From Bradyrhizobium paxllaeri (lineage in GTDB: Bacteria > Pseudomonadota > Alphaproteobacteria > Rhizobiales > Xanthobacteraceae), in contig NZ_CP042968.1 in the NCBI RefSeq assembly GCF_001693515.2, positions 3,038,001 through 3,102,000 of the forward strand: DNA of 64,000 nucleotides, given 5' to 3'. The notes beneath the pieces were generated by a model that was given only the letters and a program-made list of their open reading frames with translations, did no database searches and was not told where the DNA came from. Positions 35,501 to 43,077 of this stretch are shown piece after piece (the stretch's first letter is position 1; each line of letters begins with the position of its first letter). The position numbers and the translations under genes were made by a program.

Positions 35501-36085
35501 AAACTGGTCGATCGGGTGCGCGATGCCGCGACCAGGGGCGGCTACGGGGATGCGCTGCCGCGCGCGGTGGCGGTCAACTACGCAAAGCTGCTTGCCTACA
35601 AGGATGAGTACGAAGTGGCGCGGCTGTTCACGGATGGCAAGTTCGAACAGCAGCTCCGCGACCAGTTCGAAGGCGACTTCAAGTTCAACTTCAATCTCGC
35701 GCCCCCGATCCTCGGCGGGGCTAAGGATGCGCTGGGACGGCCGAAGAAGCGCGCCTTCGGCGCATGGATGTTGCCCGTGTTCCGGACGATGGCAAAGGCG
35801 CGCTTCCTGCGCGGCACGCCGCTCGACGTCTTCGGCTACAGCCCCGACCGCAAGCTCGAACGCGAGCTGATCGCGGCCTATGAGAAGGACGTGGAAACCG
35901 TGCTCGGCCTGCTGTCGCCGGTGACGCACGACACCGCCGTCGAACTCCTGTCCTTGCCCGACCGCATCCGCGGCTACGGCCCGGTGAAAGAGAAGGCCGT
36001 CGCGGATGCGAAGGTGCGCCACGCCCAACTCACCGCCGACCTTGCGAGCCCGCCACCCGCGCCGAGGCAGATCGCGGCGGAGTAG
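32594..36085 (+). CDS. Fused indolepyruvate:ferredoxin oxidoreductase
   Basis: This 1163-residue enzyme decarboxylates aryl- or branched 2-oxo acids to acyl-CoA with reduction of ferredoxin or another acceptor. The domains are in one chain. The N-terminal substrate domain includes GYRGSPLGGYDQQ. The TPP-binding part includes GCPHNTSTKVPEG and GDGTYFHSGSLAIRQ (about 500). A Cys-rich segment (CEGCGDC..SNC then STCNKDYSCLKGFCP, about 637-680) could hold Fe-S. The gamma part starts AVGGVGGTGVLTIGALLG (about 723). In archaea the subunits are separate (iorA/iorB); the fused form is usual in proteobacteria. It is monocistronic with a 270-base upstream region. Confidence 0.93.
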   Translation: MGINQGPISLDQKYTQGTGHIFLTGIQALVRLPMAQIRRDRAAGLNTAGFISGYRGSPLGGYDQQLFAARKHLDQYNIKFQPGVNEDLAATAIWGSQQLNLSPGAKYDGVVGIWYGKGPGVDRCGDVFRHGNTAGSAKNGGVLVLAGDDHGAKSSTVPHQSDHAFISALMPYLYPSSIHEMIEMGLLGIAMSRYSGCWVGMKVITETVETTAEIDLTDEMTPFAIPTDFEMPPGGLNLRWPDDRYLQDLRLQDYKGYAAIAFARANKINRITMDSPNARYGIMASGKSYEDIRQALRELGITEEVAAKIGLRLYKIGMPWPLEPEGVRNFAVGLEEIFIIEERREIVENQVKQELFNWRDDVRPRIVGKMDDHDKRFLTFAAELSVASLASSLTERLLRLNLNPEIAAMLRAKADWFNGRQATQMQAVAPVTRTPYFCSGCPHNTSTKVPEGSRAFAGIGCHFMALWMDRNTETYTHMGGEGVPWVGVAPFTKEEHVFANLGDGTYFHSGSLAIRQAIASGANITYKILYNDATAMTGGQHVDGELSPQQITFQLHAEGIRNIYLVSENPGAYPTSEIAPGVKTAHRDELQDVMKTCRTLKGTSAIVFVQTCAAEKRRRRKRGLMEDPARRVMINPAVCEGCGDCSVQSNCISVEPLETEMGRKRTINQSTCNKDYSCLKGFCPSFVTIDGGKPRRRAPASLGDIGDLPEPASFPSLERPYNIAVGGVGGTGVLTIGALLGMAAHIEGKASMILDMSGLAQKGGAVLSHVRLSEHTADVTCSRIVTGTADLVMAADEVVAVSKDMVTLCESTRTVGVINSHVIPTADFILNRDFNFQSRKLNSVLETELRKDSSFFDFTTPAEALLGDSIATNVMMLGYAYQRGLLPLSAKAIEQAIEVNGVSIKMNTQAFQLGRLAAADPARFKEMMKDHDAVAPAKTLDAMTFDEIVTHRMGMLTDYQSARLAKRYRKLVDRVRDAATRGGYGDALPRAVAVNYAKLLAYKDEYEVARLFTDGKFEQQLRDQFEGDFKFNFNLAPPILGGAKDALGRPKKRAFGAWMLPVFRTMAKARFLRGTPLDVFGYSPDRKLERELIAAYEKDVETVLGLLSPVTHDTAVELLSLPDRIRGYGPVKEKAVADAKVRHAQLTADLASPPPAPRQIAAE

Positions 36086-36095
36086 GGGGCAGTCT

Positions 36096-36128
36096 TGTAG
36101 GGTGGGCAAAGCGAAGCGTGCCCACCAT
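36096..36128. repeat. GGTGGGC/GCCCACC palindromic repeat, family A copy 2 (half element)
   Basis: GTAGGGTGGGCAAAGCGAAG then CGTGCCCACC is one half-unit of the element at 17533-17625. It lies 10 bases past the oxidoreductase stop. Confidence 0.7.
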
Positions 36129-36198
36129 CTCGCTTCCAGTCTGGCTCCGTGGCATGTTGGGTTACGCCCGCTCACTCGTCGCGACCCGATGTGCATTC

Positions 36199-36701
36199 AT
36201 GTTCACCGCCCTTGATGCCGATCCCGAACGACTGGACCAACACGAACAAAACTTCGTTCAGCGAATCCGCGAACATGGCTGGTTCGGCACGCATGTCATG
36301 GCAGACGCCGAAGGACCCGGCTTCACCTACACAACCGGCTTCTGGCTGAAGTTCGGGTTTCCGGAGATGATACTGTTCTCGATGCCGAAAGCGAACGCTC
36401 AGGGCACGTTCTGGCACATCTATCGCGAACGCGAGGCAGGGCGACGGTTTCCCGTTGGGAAGCCAGCCCGAGAGATCTTTGAAAATGCCGCGGCCGTCCT
36501 GCTTTCTGTATCGCCTGAGCAGTACCAATCTCACCTCGGGTGGAGCAGGTGGTTTTATGGAAATGACAGTTTCGAATGCTCCAGCTGGTATTCCCGAATC
36601 GAGACGGAGAGTTTCCGTGGACGCCAGGATCGTCAGCGGATTTCCGGGAGGCTCAGCCTGATTTGACTGCCGGCAATTGGTCCGGCCTGCGCGATCGATA
36701 G
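36199..36701 (+). pseudogene. DUF4262 protein gene with a C-terminal frameshift
   Basis: The frame from 36199 (MFTALDADPERLDQHEQNF, then GPGFTYTTGFWLKFGFPEM) is a DUF4262 protein up to WFYGNDSFEC. A one-base loss near 36577-36582 then diverts it to SSWYSRIETES. The adjacent frame continues the family: LQLVFPNRDGEFPWTPG, then EAQPDLTAG, to a stop at 36701. The gene therefore lost one base recently, or the sequence has an error. DUF4262 function is unknown; members are cytosolic and often accessory. Confidence 0.72.
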
Positions 36702-36716
36702 GGCGAGGAAGGTAGC

Positions 36717-37061
36717 ATGGATATGGTCCAGAGGATCGTCACACGGACGCCGCTCACCGAACTCTGGAACAACGACGGCTTGCTGGATGCGCGTCGGGCT
36801 AAGGATCTGGGAGAGGCAGATATTCAGCGGCTTCTGCAGGGCGGTTCGAACTTCGTGGTTGCCGAGGTAGGGCAGCCCCTGCGATGGATATCCGAGAGCG
36901 ATCGCTTTGCCTTCTGGAAGGCCGAGGTGAAGTGTCGGCTGATAGCTCCAGATGCGGATGGTTTCCATCTCGAAGACTATCCCGGCAGCTACTGCTATGT
37001 CGCGGCAATGTGGGAATGCGCGTCGCGCACGCCGGTCATTGTTTTGGAAAAGCATCACTAG
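36717..37061 (+). CDS. Hypothetical protein downstream of the DUF4262 gene
   Basis: This 114-residue protein starts 15 bases after the DUF4262 stop with GAGGAAGGTAGC before its ATG. It reads MDMVQRIVTRTPLTELWN, then RRAKDLGEADIQRLLQGG, then FVVAEVGQPLRWIS. No signal peptide or membrane segment is visible. I do not recognise a family. The close spacing suggests co-transcription with the DUF4262 gene. Confidence 0.6.
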   Translation: MDMVQRIVTRTPLTELWNNDGLLDARRAKDLGEADIQRLLQGGSNFVVAEVGQPLRWISESDRFAFWKAEVKCRLIAPDADGFHLEDYPGSYCYVAAMWECASRTPVIVLEKHH

Positions 37062-37062
37062 C

Positions 37063-37147
37063 TGCGCAGGGTGGGCTAAGACGCACAACGCCACCATCTC
37101 ACACTCCGCTCGCGATGGTGGGCACGCTGCGCTTTGCCCGCCCTACG
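37063..37147. repeat. GGTGGGC/GCCCACC palindromic repeat, family A copy 3
   Basis: The right half GGTGGGCACGCTGCGCTTTG is identical to the copy at 17595-17614. The left half (GCAGGGTGGGCTAAGACG) is more diverged. It directly follows the stop at 37061. Confidence 0.72.
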
Positions 37148-37246
37148 ACTCCCAACGGCGCGTCGTTAACGACAAGATCATCTGCTCGATCGAACAACAG
37201 ACACAACGACTAGCCTGTTGCTCGCAGTCGATGTATAATCATCTTC

Positions 37247-37597
37247 ATGGGTTGGGATGCGAACGACGTAGCACGGCTCAAAGAGCTCTGGACTGCCGGC
37301 CACAGCGCCGGTCAGATCGCAATTCGACTTGGCCTTAGCCGCAACGCCGTGAGCGCGAAGCTGAAGCGCATGGGCCAGAAGCGCGGTCATAAGCCGCCAA
37401 CCGCGAATCCCAGGATCGTGTCGGTGCCGAAGCGCAAGGTGGCGCCATCAGCCGCCTGTGCCCGCCCGTCGGACAAGGTGGTGTCTCGGCGCAAGCCGGC
37501 AGCAACCAGGCCGGCACCAGTGGAGCCGAAGGAGTTCACCAAGCGCCAGCTTTACGCCATGCTGGTTGATGCGGTCAGGAATACAGGCTCACGCTGA
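37247..37597 (+). CDS. GcrA-like cell cycle regulator family protein
   Basis: This 116-residue protein has the GcrA N-terminal DNA-binding motif (WDANDVARLKELWTAGHS, AGQIAIRLGLSRNAVSAKLKRMG). A basic Pro/Lys linker follows, and then a short helix FTKRQLYAMLVDAVRNTG. GcrA proteins bind sigma70-RNA polymerase and methylated GANTC promoters to drive cell-cycle genes. This one is shorter than true GcrA and lacks its conserved C-terminal Cys/His region, so it is a paralogue, not the main regulator. No partner genes. Confidence 0.75.
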   Translation: MGWDANDVARLKELWTAGHSAGQIAIRLGLSRNAVSAKLKRMGQKRGHKPPTANPRIVSVPKRKVAPSAACARPSDKVVSRRKPAATRPAPVEPKEFTKRQLYAMLVDAVRNTGSR

Positions 37598-37799
37598 TTT
37601 GCCTGTCGGCAGGCAATGCGCGCCGATCGTGCGGTGCGCTCCCAAACCTCCGCAAAGCCCGCTGCGCGAATAAGCCAATTTCATCAGACGATTCAACGTG
37701 ATTTGGGTCGTCCAGATCGCGCGGCGAAAATATATCGCTTCTCATTTCCCCCAAATCAGCTCCATGTTCGCGCCATCCCGCCTCATCGAAGAGGGGCGT

Positions 37800-38280
37800 A
37801 CGCGTCGTCACGATACGTGGAGTGCGGGGAGCGGTGGACGCGAGGGCGCTCGCGCGCGCGAGGCATTGCAGGGCGGCCTTCAAGGCTGTGAGCGATCGAT
37901 CTCAGCGCAGGACGGGCGGCGCATTCGCGTACGGCAAAAGCGTGTGGTTCTGGCACCCGTGGCTGGTGTCAAGCTGGCGGAGGTTGTTCGAATCCAACCG
38001 GGTTCGACCGGCCGTCAATCCGGCAGCGACGGAGGCCAAAGGAATTCGGCTCCGGGAAGAGCGCGCCATAAGCCGTCAAGCCATTGCGCAGGGAAGGCCG
38101 GATGCTCTCCGCTGGACCTGTATGCTCGTGTGCGCATTCCTTCACGCATATTGCACACGAGACCGCGGGTGCAGCGCGCACCCGGTCTTCCCTGCGCCCT
38201 CTCAACGGAGGGGCAAGCGAGCAGGTACAACTCGGGCGCGTCGCGCCGCGAGAACGCGCTGGCATATCCGCCCCGTGCCG
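37800..38280. repeat. Long intergenic repeat-like region without genes
   Basis: This stretch (and 37600-37800) has overlapping open frames on both strands but none with a ribosome-binding site or recognisable product. Sub-blocks such as CCATTGCGCAGGGAAGGCCG, TGTATGCTCGTGTGCGCATT and GTCTTCCCTGCGCCCTCT look like the long dispersed intergenic repeat I associate with Bradyrhizobium genomes. Palindromic parts (AGGGAAG...CTTCCCT) fit a folded RNA or repeat. Membership needs a genome-wide search. Confidence 0.5.
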
Positions 38281-38423
38281 ACCTGATACGATTTTGGCAA
38301 ATAATCATCCCGACTTGAGTCCAGTCGCTACGCTCTCGCCCGGCGGAATATTTCCGCGCTTGCCAAGGTCGGTCCGACAGGCCAGAAAAACTTCAGGAAG
38401 AAGAAACGCCAACGGAGAACGAT

Positions 38424-39572
38424 TTGACCATCAAAGGCAAAGCCTACATTGCCGGGATCTACGAGCATCCCACCCGGCACGCACCTGACAAATCAACGGC
38501 GCAGTTGCATGCCGAGGTCGCCAAGGGCGCGATCGAGGATGCCGGACTGACCAAGGCTGATATTGACGGCTATTTCTGCGCCGGCGATGCCCCCGGTGGC
38601 CTTTGGCCGATGGTCGATTACCTCGGATTGAAGGTGCGCCACGTCGATTCCACGGAGACCGGCGGCTGTTCCTACTTGATCCATCTCGGCCACGCCGCTG
38701 AAGCGATCGCGGCGGGCAAATGCTCGATCGCGCTGGTCACGCTCGCCGGCAAGCCGCGCACCGGCCCGATGCCGGCGCGCGCCGCCGGCGCGGAAGCCGA
38801 TTTCGAGGCGGCGTACGGGGCCACCACCCACAATGCCTACGGCATGTGTGCCATGCGCCATATGCACGACTACGGGACGACAAGCGAGCAGCTCGCCTGG
38901 ATCAAGGTCGCGGCCTCGCATCATGCCCAGTACAACCCGCACGCGATGCTGAAGGACGTCGTCACAGTCGAAGACGTCATCAACTCGCCGATGATCTCCG
39001 ATCCCTTGCACCGGATGGATTGCTGCGTCGTCACCGATGGCGGCGGCGCGATGATCGTGACCACGCCGGAAATCGCCAAGAGCCTGAAGAAGCCGCTGGT
39101 GCGGCTGATCGGCCATGGCGAAGCCATGAAGGGCCCGCGCGGCGGCAAGGATCTCGACCTGACTTATTCCGCCGGCGTCTGGTCCGGCCCGCGCGCGTTC
39201 GAGGAAGCGGGCGTGACGCCGAAGGACATCAAATACGCCTCGATCTATGACAGCTTCACCATCACCGTGCTGATGCAGCTCGAAGACCTCGGCTTCTGCA
39301 AGAAGGGCGAGGGCGGCAAGTTCGTCGCCGACGGCAACCTGATTTCCGGCGTCGGCAAGCTGCCGTTCAATACCGACGGCGGCGGTCTCTGCAGCAACCA
39401 CCCGGTCAACCGCGGCGGCATGACGAAGATCCTCGAAGCTGTCCGCCAATTGCGCGGCGAAGCCCATCCGAAGGTGCAGGTGCCGAACTGCGACCTCGCG
39501 ATCGCCCATGGCACCGGCGGTCTCCTCGGCGTGCGTCACGCCGCCTCAACCTGCATTCTGGAGCGCGTGTGA
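38424..39572 (+). CDS. Thiolase-family protein (acetyl-CoA acetyltransferase type)
   Basis: This 382-residue protein starts at a TTG, which CGGAGAACGA precedes at good spacing. It belongs to the SCP2/lipid-transfer thiolase group: TIKGKAYIAGIYEHPTR, then EDAGLTKADIDGYFCAG, then the HAAEAIAAGKC region and GTGGLLGVRHAAS at the end. The classic active-site Cys environment is replaced (STETGGCSYLIHLGHA keeps one Cys), as in thiolase-like partners of DUF35 proteins. Its stop overlaps the start of the DUF35 gene, the usual pairing. It is the first gene of the acyl-CoA operon. Confidence 0.88.
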   Translation: MTIKGKAYIAGIYEHPTRHAPDKSTAQLHAEVAKGAIEDAGLTKADIDGYFCAGDAPGGLWPMVDYLGLKVRHVDSTETGGCSYLIHLGHAAEAIAAGKCSIALVTLAGKPRTGPMPARAAGAEADFEAAYGATTHNAYGMCAMRHMHDYGTTSEQLAWIKVAASHHAQYNPHAMLKDVVTVEDVINSPMISDPLHRMDCCVVTDGGGAMIVTTPEIAKSLKKPLVRLIGHGEAMKGPRGGKDLDLTYSAGVWSGPRAFEEAGVTPKDIKYASIYDSFTITVLMQLEDLGFCKKGEGGKFVADGNLISGVGKLPFNTDGGGLCSNHPVNRGGMTKILEAVRQLRGEAHPKVQVPNCDLAIAHGTGGLLGVRHAASTCILERV

Positions 39573-39961
39573 TGGCTGAAGCCAAGAAATATCCGACACC
39601 TGTAACCAACCCCGAGACCGCGCCATTCTGGGAAGCGGCCAAGGCCGGCAAGTTCCTGATCAAGCGCTGCACCGCCTGCGGCGAGCGGCATTATTTCCCG
39701 CGCTCGATCTGTCCGTTCTGCTTCTCCGACAAGACGGAGTGGGAGGAAGCTTCGGGCGAGGCCACGGTCTACACCTACAGCCTGATGCGCAAATCGCCGA
39801 GCGGTCCCTATGCGATCGCCTATGTCACGCTGAAGGAAGGCCCGTCGCTGCAGACCAACATCGTCGATTGCGATCTGGAGAAGATCAAGATCGGCCAGAA
39901 GGTCAAGCTGGTATGGAAACCGACCGACGGCGCGCCATTGCCGTTCTTCACCGCGGCTTAG
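39572..39961 (+). CDS. DUF35 Zn-ribbon/OB-fold acyl-CoA-associated protein
   Basis: This 129-residue protein has a rubredoxin-like zinc ribbon with four Cys (CTACGERHYF...CPFCFSD, about 34-53) and then an OB-fold. Such proteins form a complex with the neighbouring thiolase and are needed for its activity. The ATG at 39572 overlaps the thiolase TGA, showing translational coupling; a GTG at 39569 is an alternative. A palindromic repeat separates it from the MaoC gene. Confidence 0.9.
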   Translation: MAEAKKYPTPVTNPETAPFWEAAKAGKFLIKRCTACGERHYFPRSICPFCFSDKTEWEEASGEATVYTYSLMRKSPSGPYAIAYVTLKEGPSLQTNIVDCDLEKIKIGQKVKLVWKPTDGAPLPFFTAA

Positions 39962-39965
39962 AAAG

Positions 39966-40120
39966 TACCTTCTCCCCTTGTGGGAGAAGGTGGCGCGAAG
40001 CGCCGGATGAGGGGTTCTCTCCGCGAGCGATGTGCTTGCGGAGCCAACCCCTCACCCAAGCGAGTTTGTTGCGTCTGCCGGTGCAGCCCTCTCCCACAAG
40101 GGGAGAGGGCGCAGCAACGA
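39966..40120. repeat. Long CTCTCCC/GGGAGAG inverted repeat inside the operon
   Basis: CTTCTCCCCTTGTGGGAGAA at the left pairs with CTCTCCCACAAGGGGAGAGG at the right. Inner arms GGATGAGGGGTT and AACCCCTCACC also pair, so nearly the whole 155 bases can fold. It resembles the widespread rhizobial palindromic element. Lying between co-directional operon genes, it may shape mRNA stability. Confidence 0.75.
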
Positions 40121-40153
40121 GCGCCGGCGAGAAGATTTCGGGAGAGAAACGAA

Positions 40154-41014
40154 ATGCCGATCAACTACGAACAGCTCATGGCCCTGAAAAACCTCGGCCA
40201 GAAATACGCCTATACTGATCGCGAGGTGATGCTCTACGCCTATGGCATCGGGATGGGCGCCGACCCCATGGACGAGAAGGAGCTCGCCTATGTCAACGAA
40301 GGCACCTTCACCCCGCGTCCCCTGAAGGTCGTGCCGACCTTCGCCTCGGTGGCCGCCTGGGGCTCGAACCCCGGCGAGATGAACCTCAACCGCGTGATGG
40401 TGGTCGACGGCGAGCGCGACATCACCTTCCACAAGCCGCTGCCGAGCGCCGCCAGGATCACGGCCGACTCGACCGTGCTCGACGTCTTCGACAAGGGCAA
40501 GGACAAGGGCGCGGTGATCCGCCACCAGACCGTGCTGAAGGACGAGAACGGCGAGAAGCTGGCGACGCTGGTGGCGTCGCGCTTCGCCCGCGGCGACGGT
40601 GGCTTCGGTGGGCCGTCTGAAGGCCAGCCCGAGCCGCACCAGGTGCCGAACCGCGCGCCCGACCAGATCGTCGACATCACGACGCGGCCGGACCAGGCGC
40701 TGGTGTACCGCCTCTGCGGCGACCGCAACCCGCTGCACTCCGATCCCGAGTTCGCCAAGAAGGCCGGCTTTCCGCGGCCGATCCTGCACGGCATGTGCAC
40801 CTACGGCATCACCTGCCGCGGCGTGCTGCAGACCTATGCCGATTACGATCCGTCCGCCTTCAAGCAGCACGCAGCGCGATTTTCCTCGCCGGTCTATCCC
40901 GGCGAAACCGTGACGATGGAGCTTTGGAAGGACGGCAACGTCGTCTCGTTCGAGGCGAAAGTGAAGGCGAGGGGCGTCACCGTCATCAAGAGCGGCAAGA
41001 CGGTGCTGGCGTGA
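40154..41014 (+). CDS. MaoC-family enoyl-CoA hydratase (two-domain, hydratase-2 type)
   Basis: This 286-residue protein starts at an ATG with GGGAGAGAAACGAA upstream. Two hot-dog halves are visible: an N-terminal FAS1-like half and a C-terminal MaoC half with the catalytic D-x4-H motif in C-G-D-R-N-P-L-H (about 190-197) and FPRPILHGMCTYG. This is the layout of peroxisomal hydratase 2, giving (R)-3-hydroxyacyl-CoA. The adjacent SDR would then oxidise it, so the operon reads as one beta-oxidation-like turn. Confidence 0.9.
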   Translation: MPINYEQLMALKNLGQKYAYTDREVMLYAYGIGMGADPMDEKELAYVNEGTFTPRPLKVVPTFASVAAWGSNPGEMNLNRVMVVDGERDITFHKPLPSAARITADSTVLDVFDKGKDKGAVIRHQTVLKDENGEKLATLVASRFARGDGGFGGPSEGQPEPHQVPNRAPDQIVDITTRPDQALVYRLCGDRNPLHSDPEFAKKAGFPRPILHGMCTYGITCRGVLQTYADYDPSAFKQHAARFSSPVYPGETVTMELWKDGNVVSFEAKVKARGVTVIKSGKTVLA

Positions 41015-41020
41015 CGCACG

Positions 41021-41115
41021 CTGTCATTCCGGGGCGCGCGCAGCGCGAACCCGGAATCTCGCTCCACAATCTCCAGATTCCGGGTTCAGCCCTGCGGGCT
41101 GCCCCGGAATGACGA
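41021..41115. repeat. ATTCCGGGGC/GCCCCGGAAT palindromic repeat, family B copy 1
   Basis: GTCATTCCGGGGCGCGCGCA and GGGCTGCCCCGGAATGAC are inverted outer arms, with AACCCGGAATCTC and AGATTCCGGGTT as inner arms. It fills the MaoC-SDR junction. The same family recurs at 42020-42096. Confidence 0.8.
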
Positions 41116-41136
41116 AATCAATAAGGGAGAGAACAC

Positions 41137-42018
41137 ATGGGACTACTCGACGGCAAGGTCGCCATCATCACCGGCGCGGGCGGCGGGCTCGGTGAAGCCT
41201 ATGCAAAGCTGTTCGCGCGTGAGGGCGCGGCGGTCGTGGTGAATGACCTCGGCGGTCCCCGCGACGGTTCCGGCTCGGACAAGTCGATGGCGCAGCAGGT
41301 GGTCGACGCGATCAAGGCCGAGGGTGGCCGCGCGGTTGCCAACGGTTCCGACATCTCGACCATGGCCGGCGGGCAGTCAGTGTTCGACGACGCCATCAAG
41401 AATTTCGGCCGCGCCGATATCCTGGTGAACAACGCCGGCATCCTGCTCGACGAGACCTTTGCCAAGGCCAAAGAGGCCAACTGGGACAAGGTGATGAAGG
41501 TGCACCTCAAGGGCACCTTCTGCTGCACCCAGCCGGTGTTCAAATGGATGCGCGAGAACGGCGGCGGCGTCATCGTCAACACGTCCTCGACCTCGGGCCT
41601 GATCGGCAATTTCGGCCAGACCAACTACGGCGCGGCCAAGGGCGGTATCTGGGGACTGTCGAACGTGCTGGCCATCGAAGGCCGCAAGTACAACATCAGG
41701 ATCTGGACGCTGGCCCCGGGCGCGCTGACCCGCATGACCGCCGACCTGCCGCGCTACAAGGAAAACCCGGGCGCCGCGCTCGGCCCTGATGGCATCGCGC
41801 CGGCCGTGCTATACATGGTCAGCGACTTGTCGGGCGACCAGACCGGCAAGGTGCTCGGCGTCTCCGGCCCGCGCGGGGTTCGCGAGATGCGGATGATGGA
41901 AATGGAAGGCTGGACACCGCCGTTTACCGGTTGGAAGGCCGAGGATATCGTGACCCACGCCAAGGACATCTTCTTCTCCGAGGAGGATATCAAGAAGTCC
42001 GCGCGGCGATTTAAGTAA
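41137..42018 (+). CDS. SDR family (3R)-hydroxyacyl-CoA dehydrogenase-like enzyme
   Basis: This 293-residue SDR has the NAD-binding G-A-G-G-G-L-G (about 12-18), VVNDLGG with an acidic residue favouring NAD, NNAG near 97, and the catalytic Ser/Tyr/Lys set (NTSSTSG..NYGAAKGG, Y164-x3-K168). The sequence is close to the dehydrogenase domain of the multifunctional enzyme type 2 (17-beta-HSD4). It fits chemically after the MaoC hydratase. A GGGAGAGAACAC site precedes the ATG. Confidence 0.92.
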   Translation: MGLLDGKVAIITGAGGGLGEAYAKLFAREGAAVVVNDLGGPRDGSGSDKSMAQQVVDAIKAEGGRAVANGSDISTMAGGQSVFDDAIKNFGRADILVNNAGILLDETFAKAKEANWDKVMKVHLKGTFCCTQPVFKWMRENGGGVIVNTSSTSGLIGNFGQTNYGAAKGGIWGLSNVLAIEGRKYNIRIWTLAPGALTRMTADLPRYKENPGAALGPDGIAPAVLYMVSDLSGDQTGKVLGVSGPRGVREMRMMEMEGWTPPFTGWKAEDIVTHAKDIFFSEEDIKKSARRFK

Positions 42019-42019
42019 C

Positions 42020-42096
42020 GTCGTTCCGGGGCGATGCGATAGCATCGAACCCGGAACCTCGAGATTCCGGGTTCGCTTCGCGCCCCGGAATGACGG
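42020..42096. repeat. ATTCCGGGGC/GCCCCGGAAT palindromic repeat, family B copy 2
   Basis: GTTCCGGGGCGATGCG and CGCGCCCCGGAATGAC are outer arms. GAACCCGGAACCTC and GAGATTCCGGGTTC are inner arms. It sits between the SDR and DapA-family genes. An ATG inside it (42090) is not a credible start for the next gene. Confidence 0.8.
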
Positions 42097-42116
42097 ACAA
42101 CAGGATAGACGCACAC

Positions 42117-43073
42117 ATGACAAAGCTCACCGCCCAGGCCGCCGGCACCTTCGCCATTGCGCCGACGCCGTTCCACGACGACGGTCGCATCGACGAGAAA
42201 TCCATCGACCGGCTGACTGATTTCTACGCTGAAGTCGGCTGCGAAGGCGTTACCGTGCTCGGCATTCTGGGCGAGGCGCCGAAGCTCGATGCGGCCGAGG
42301 CGGAGCAGGTAGCGGTTCGCTTCGTCAAACGTGCCAAGACCATGCAGATCATCGTCGGCGTCTCGGCGCCGGGTTTTGCCTCGATGCGCTCTCTTGCGAA
42401 AGCGTCGATGGATGCTGGCGCCGCCGGCGTCATGATCGCGCCGCCGCCGAACCTGCGTACCGATGACCAGATCACTGGCTATTTCAAGCAGGCGCAGGAA
42501 GCCATCGGCGACGATATTCCCTGGGTGCTGCAGGATTACCCGCTGACGCTCAACGTCATCTTCACGCCGGCCGTGATCCGCAAGATCGTGATGGATTCGC
42601 CATCCTGCGTCATGCTCAAGCATGAGGACTGGCCGGGTCTGGAAAAGATCACCACGCTGCGCGGCTTCCAGAAGGATGGCTCGCTGAAACCGATGTCCAT
42701 TCTGGTCGGCAATGGCGGGCTGTTCCTCGATTTCGAAATGGAGCGCGGCGCCGATGGTGCGATGACCGGCTACGCTTTCCCGGAATTGCTGATCGATGTG
42801 GTCAAACTGTCGAAGGCCGGCAAGCGCGATGCTGCGCACGACCTGTTCGACGCGCATCTGCCGCTGATCCGCTACGAGCAGCAGCCCGGCGCCGGCCTGT
42901 CGGTGCGCAAATATGTGCTGCAGAAGCGCGGCATCATTTCGTCCAGCGCCCAGCGCAAGCCGGGTGCGACGATCACGGCCACCGCAAAGGCCGAGGTCGA
43001 TTATCTGTTGTCGCGGGTGGCGCGCGTCGATCGCCGCGCCAATCTGCAACCGCAATCCAGCGCGGCGGGCTAG
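42117..43073 (+). CDS. DapA/NanA-family aldolase or lyase
   Basis: This 318-residue TIM-barrel protein keeps the Schiff-base Lys (V-M-L-K168-H-E-D) and the catalytic Tyr (Q-D-Y141-P). The dihydrodipicolinate synthase GTTGE motif is changed to GILGEAP. It is therefore a DapA-superfamily pyruvate-dependent aldolase/lyase with a different substrate. In this operon it may cleave or hydrate a catabolic intermediate. I start it at the ATG at 42117, outside the palindromic repeat. The Nudix gene follows five bases after its stop. Confidence 0.87.
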   Translation: MTKLTAQAAGTFAIAPTPFHDDGRIDEKSIDRLTDFYAEVGCEGVTVLGILGEAPKLDAAEAEQVAVRFVKRAKTMQIIVGVSAPGFASMRSLAKASMDAGAAGVMIAPPPNLRTDDQITGYFKQAQEAIGDDIPWVLQDYPLTLNVIFTPAVIRKIVMDSPSCVMLKHEDWPGLEKITTLRGFQKDGSLKPMSILVGNGGLFLDFEMERGADGAMTGYAFPELLIDVVKLSKAGKRDAAHDLFDAHLPLIRYEQQPGAGLSVRKYVLQKRGIISSSAQRKPGATITATAKAEVDYLLSRVARVDRRANLQPQSSAAG

Positions 43074-43077
43074 TCCA

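Noticed and set aside
37698..38318. A 206-residue plus-strand protein
   Set aside because: Arg/Gly/Ser-rich composition, no ribosome-binding site, overlapped by equal-length frames on both strands within a repeat-like block.
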